Both the position numbers and the translations under genes were made by a program. The notes under the pieces were generated by a model. It did not search any database, was not told the DNA's origin, and saw nothing but the letters and a program-made list of their open reading frames with translations. A DNA stretch of 8,800 nt from HRBIN29 sp034431815. Lineage in GTDB: Bacteria > Chloroflexota > Dehalococcoidia > Tepidiformales > Tepidiformaceae. Shown here piece by piece: positions 7,853 to 8,800 of the stretch. The stretch covers positions 1 through 8,800 of the forward strand of contig DAOUCS010000106.1 of assembly GCA_034431815.1 (NCBI GenBank). Direction: 5' to 3'. Positions within the stretch are counted from its first letter, which is position 1. Every line of letters begins with the position of its first letter.

Positions 7853-8050
7853 TCGCAGTCACGAAATCCCTCGGCGGTGGTATCGGGAAATTGGGTGGGG
7901 CCTGTGATCGGATTGGCGCATGCGGTGCGATCTTGACGGGCGATCGGTTCCGAATGTGCCCTCGGTCGGGTCCTAGCTCGCGCCGAGCAGGGGTAGCGGC
8001 ATGACGGGGGAGGCACCGTCGGGAGCTGGATTGGCAGAGCATCACCTTCC

Positions 8051-8066
8051 GACGCGCTCGAGCGTC
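8051..8066. repeat. small inverted repeat with a palindromic core
   Basis: GACGC and GCGTC flank a 6-base centre, and the inner GCTCGAGC is a perfect 8-bp palindrome. It sits just before the stronger hairpin at 8077-8102, about 110 bp upstream of the surface protein start. It is short and GC-rich, so chance is a serious alternative. Confidence 0.25.
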
Positions 8067-8076
8067 TGCCGGGCTC

Positions 8077-8102
8077 GCGCGGGTTCGCAGCGAACCCTGC
8101 GC
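8077..8102. repeat. strong hairpin upstream of the surface protein gene
   Basis: GGGTTCG (8081-8087) pairs with CGAACCC (8091-8097) around the loop CAG. The stem continues as GCGC (8077-8080) with GCGC (8099-8102) past one bulged T, giving 11 bp in total. No T run follows. It would lie in the 5' leader of the downstream gene if transcription starts upstream of it, where it could act as an RNA control or stability element. Confidence 0.45.
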
Positions 8103-8134
8103 AGCCGAGCTGAGGCCGCGACGGCCATGTTCGG

Positions 8135-8166
8135 GGTTCGGAGCGGAGGTCACCGAAGGTTCGGAG
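8135..8166. repeat. 9-bp direct repeat GGTTCGGAG running into the Shine-Dalgarno
   Basis: GGTTCGGAG occurs at 8135-8143 and again at 8158-8166, 23 bp apart, close to two helical turns. The second copy overlaps the start of the Shine-Dalgarno at 8163-8168. CCGAA at 8153-8157 can pair with the TTCGG of the upstream copy, or lie as an inverted repeat beside the second. This is a possible operator or a switch on ribosome access, but the units are short. Confidence 0.3.
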
Positions 8167-8168
8167 GA
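8163..8168 (+). promoter_or_regulatory. Shine-Dalgarno (GGAGGA) that fixes the surface protein start
   Basis: GGAGGA lies 8 bp before the GTG at 8177. It is a strong ribosome binding site and is the reason for choosing this non-ATG start, which leads directly into a signal peptide. Confidence 0.8.
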
Positions 8169-8176
8169 GAAAACGC

Positions 8177-8787
8177 GTGAAGCCGTCGATCACCATCGCG
8201 GCGGCCCTGCTCCTGGGCTGGCAAGTTGGAACGCTTGAGCTGCCGGCGGCGGCACAGACCCAGGGCGGCACCCTTGAAGTCCAGGTCGAAGACGTCGGCG
8301 ACCGCTCGCGAAGCGCGGTCCCCGGGGGATGGCTTCTGATTCTGCCCGCGGAGCTGGCGGCGGAACCGGTGCGATTCAGCGACGTGGAGGCGAGGTACGC
8401 CTACCGGCTCGGGGCGGACGGGCGTCTCGAGGCCGAAGGGCTCGCCCCCGGCCGGTATCTCGTGGCATTCGTCGGCGCGGCTACGGCGGAGGGCCCCGCC
8501 GAAGCGACGCTCACCCTCGTGGTCGAGTGGAGCCCGTCGCCGCTCACGCTCGCCGCGCGGGCAGTCGAGGTGAGGGCGGGGGAGCGCACGTCCGTCACCC
8601 TCACCGTGCGGACGCCATCCGTCAATCCCCCCCCGGGCGAATCCCCACGCCTCCGCGGCTGGGAAGTGCCGGCCTGCAGGGCGGCTCCGGCGGGTCGGAA
8701 GCCGCCCCGATGGCCGTTGCCGGCCTGCTGGCGGCCGCGGCCGGCGCCGCCACCTGGTTCGCGCTGCGCGCCGCCCGCGCCCGGTAG
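8177..8787 (+). pseudogene. secreted, C-terminally anchored surface protein with a frame break at a C8 run
   Basis: From GTG 8177 the protein has a signal peptide (basic residue at 2, hydrophobic 5-18, likely cleavage after A26 in PAAA). About 120 residues of beta-rich sequence follow, including GLAPGRYLVAF (89-99), a pattern common in carboxypeptidase-regulatory-like or SpaA-like Ig folds. At the C run 8627-8634 the starting frame turns into Pro/Arg/Cys-rich noise that runs to the window end without a stop. The frame one base back instead reads a Gly/Ser linker, a hydrophobic helix (MAVAGLLAAAAGAATWFAL) and an arginine tail, then stops at 8785-8787. One extra C would join both halves into a 203-aa protein with signal peptide, domain and membrane anchor. 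The break may be a sequencing error, a phase-variable tract or true decay; I favour error or variation because both halves look intact. GGGG/CCCC can pair after the stop, possibly the start of a terminator cut by the window. Confidence 0.72.
8627..8634 (+). repeat. homopolymer of eight Cs at the frame break
   Basis: Eight Cs are followed by GGG, exactly where the coding signal moves from one frame to the other. Nine Cs (or six) would restore the frame through to the C-terminal membrane helix. Such tracts are prone both to slippage in the cell and to miscounting in sequencing. Confidence 0.75.
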
Positions 8788-8800
8788 GGGGCGGTCCCCG

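Larger units (their letters stand above)
7658..8176. other. gene-free divergent intergenic region between the ABC exporter and the surface protein gene
   Basis: 519 bp separate the two divergent start codons. Open frames exist on both strands but read as Arg/Pro/Ser-rich noise with no domain or Shine-Dalgarno support. The stretch must hold the promoters for both sides, yet I find no pair of -35 and -10 elements I would defend. It contains the hairpins at 7832-7852, 8051-8066 and 8077-8102 and the short repeats at 8135-8166, listed separately. The stretch around 7862-7930 looks less GC-rich than the flanking genes. A structured leader or small RNA is possible but not shown. Confidence 0.7.

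Noticed and set aside
7933..7938. TTGACG as a plus-strand -35 element for the surface protein
   Set aside because: Nothing resembling a -10 lies 16-18 bp downstream.
8023..8097. tRNA-like look: a D-arm-like stretch (8023-8040) and a T-arm-like GGGTTCG hairpin (8080-8097)
   Set aside because: No anticodon stem pairs after CACCTTCC, the acceptor ends do not pair, and the hairpin loop is 3 rather than 7 bases.
7573..8271. Open frames on both strands across the intergenic gap, including a 232-aa one
   Set aside because: Products are Arg/Pro/Ser/Cys-rich and cross the start regions of two well-supported genes; no ribosome binding site or domain.

Overview
The window is high-GC bacterial chromosome with dense, short-spaced genes and ordinary housekeeping and accessory functions. 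The DnaE sequence (for example the GSAAAS motif and the arrangement of its C-terminal tail) reminds me most of Chloroflexota, possibly the Dehalococcoidia/Tepidiforma side. That is an impression from remembered family sequences, not a computed placement.

Layout: (1) 1-5017, minus strand, reads right to left as a three-gene run: an unrecognised 148-aa protein, a membrane-anchored TPR protein overlapping it by ATGA, and after a 56-bp gap dnaE, the replicative DNA polymerase III alpha subunit, which runs off the left edge. The only clear AT-rich promoter-like patch in the window sits just before the first of these genes. (2) 5106-5861, plus strand: an alpha/beta hydrolase, divergent from that run. 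(3) 5961-7657, minus strand: an ABC-2 type exporter, ATPase then permease, overlapping by ATGA and convergent with the hydrolase. (4) 7658-8176: a 519-bp gene-free divergent intergenic region with several hairpin-forming sequences. (5) 8177-8787, plus strand: a small secreted, probably C-terminally membrane-anchored surface protein whose frame is broken at a run of eight Cs.

The dnaE run could couple expression of the polymerase to two poorly understood proteins. The exporter pair is self-contained and its substrate cannot be read from the sequence. I did not find a convincing undescribed system. The items most worth a second look are the C8 frame break, the structured divergent intergenic region, the unrecognised gene leading the dnaE run with a possibly leaderless start, and the missing Q-loop glutamine in the ABC ATPase.
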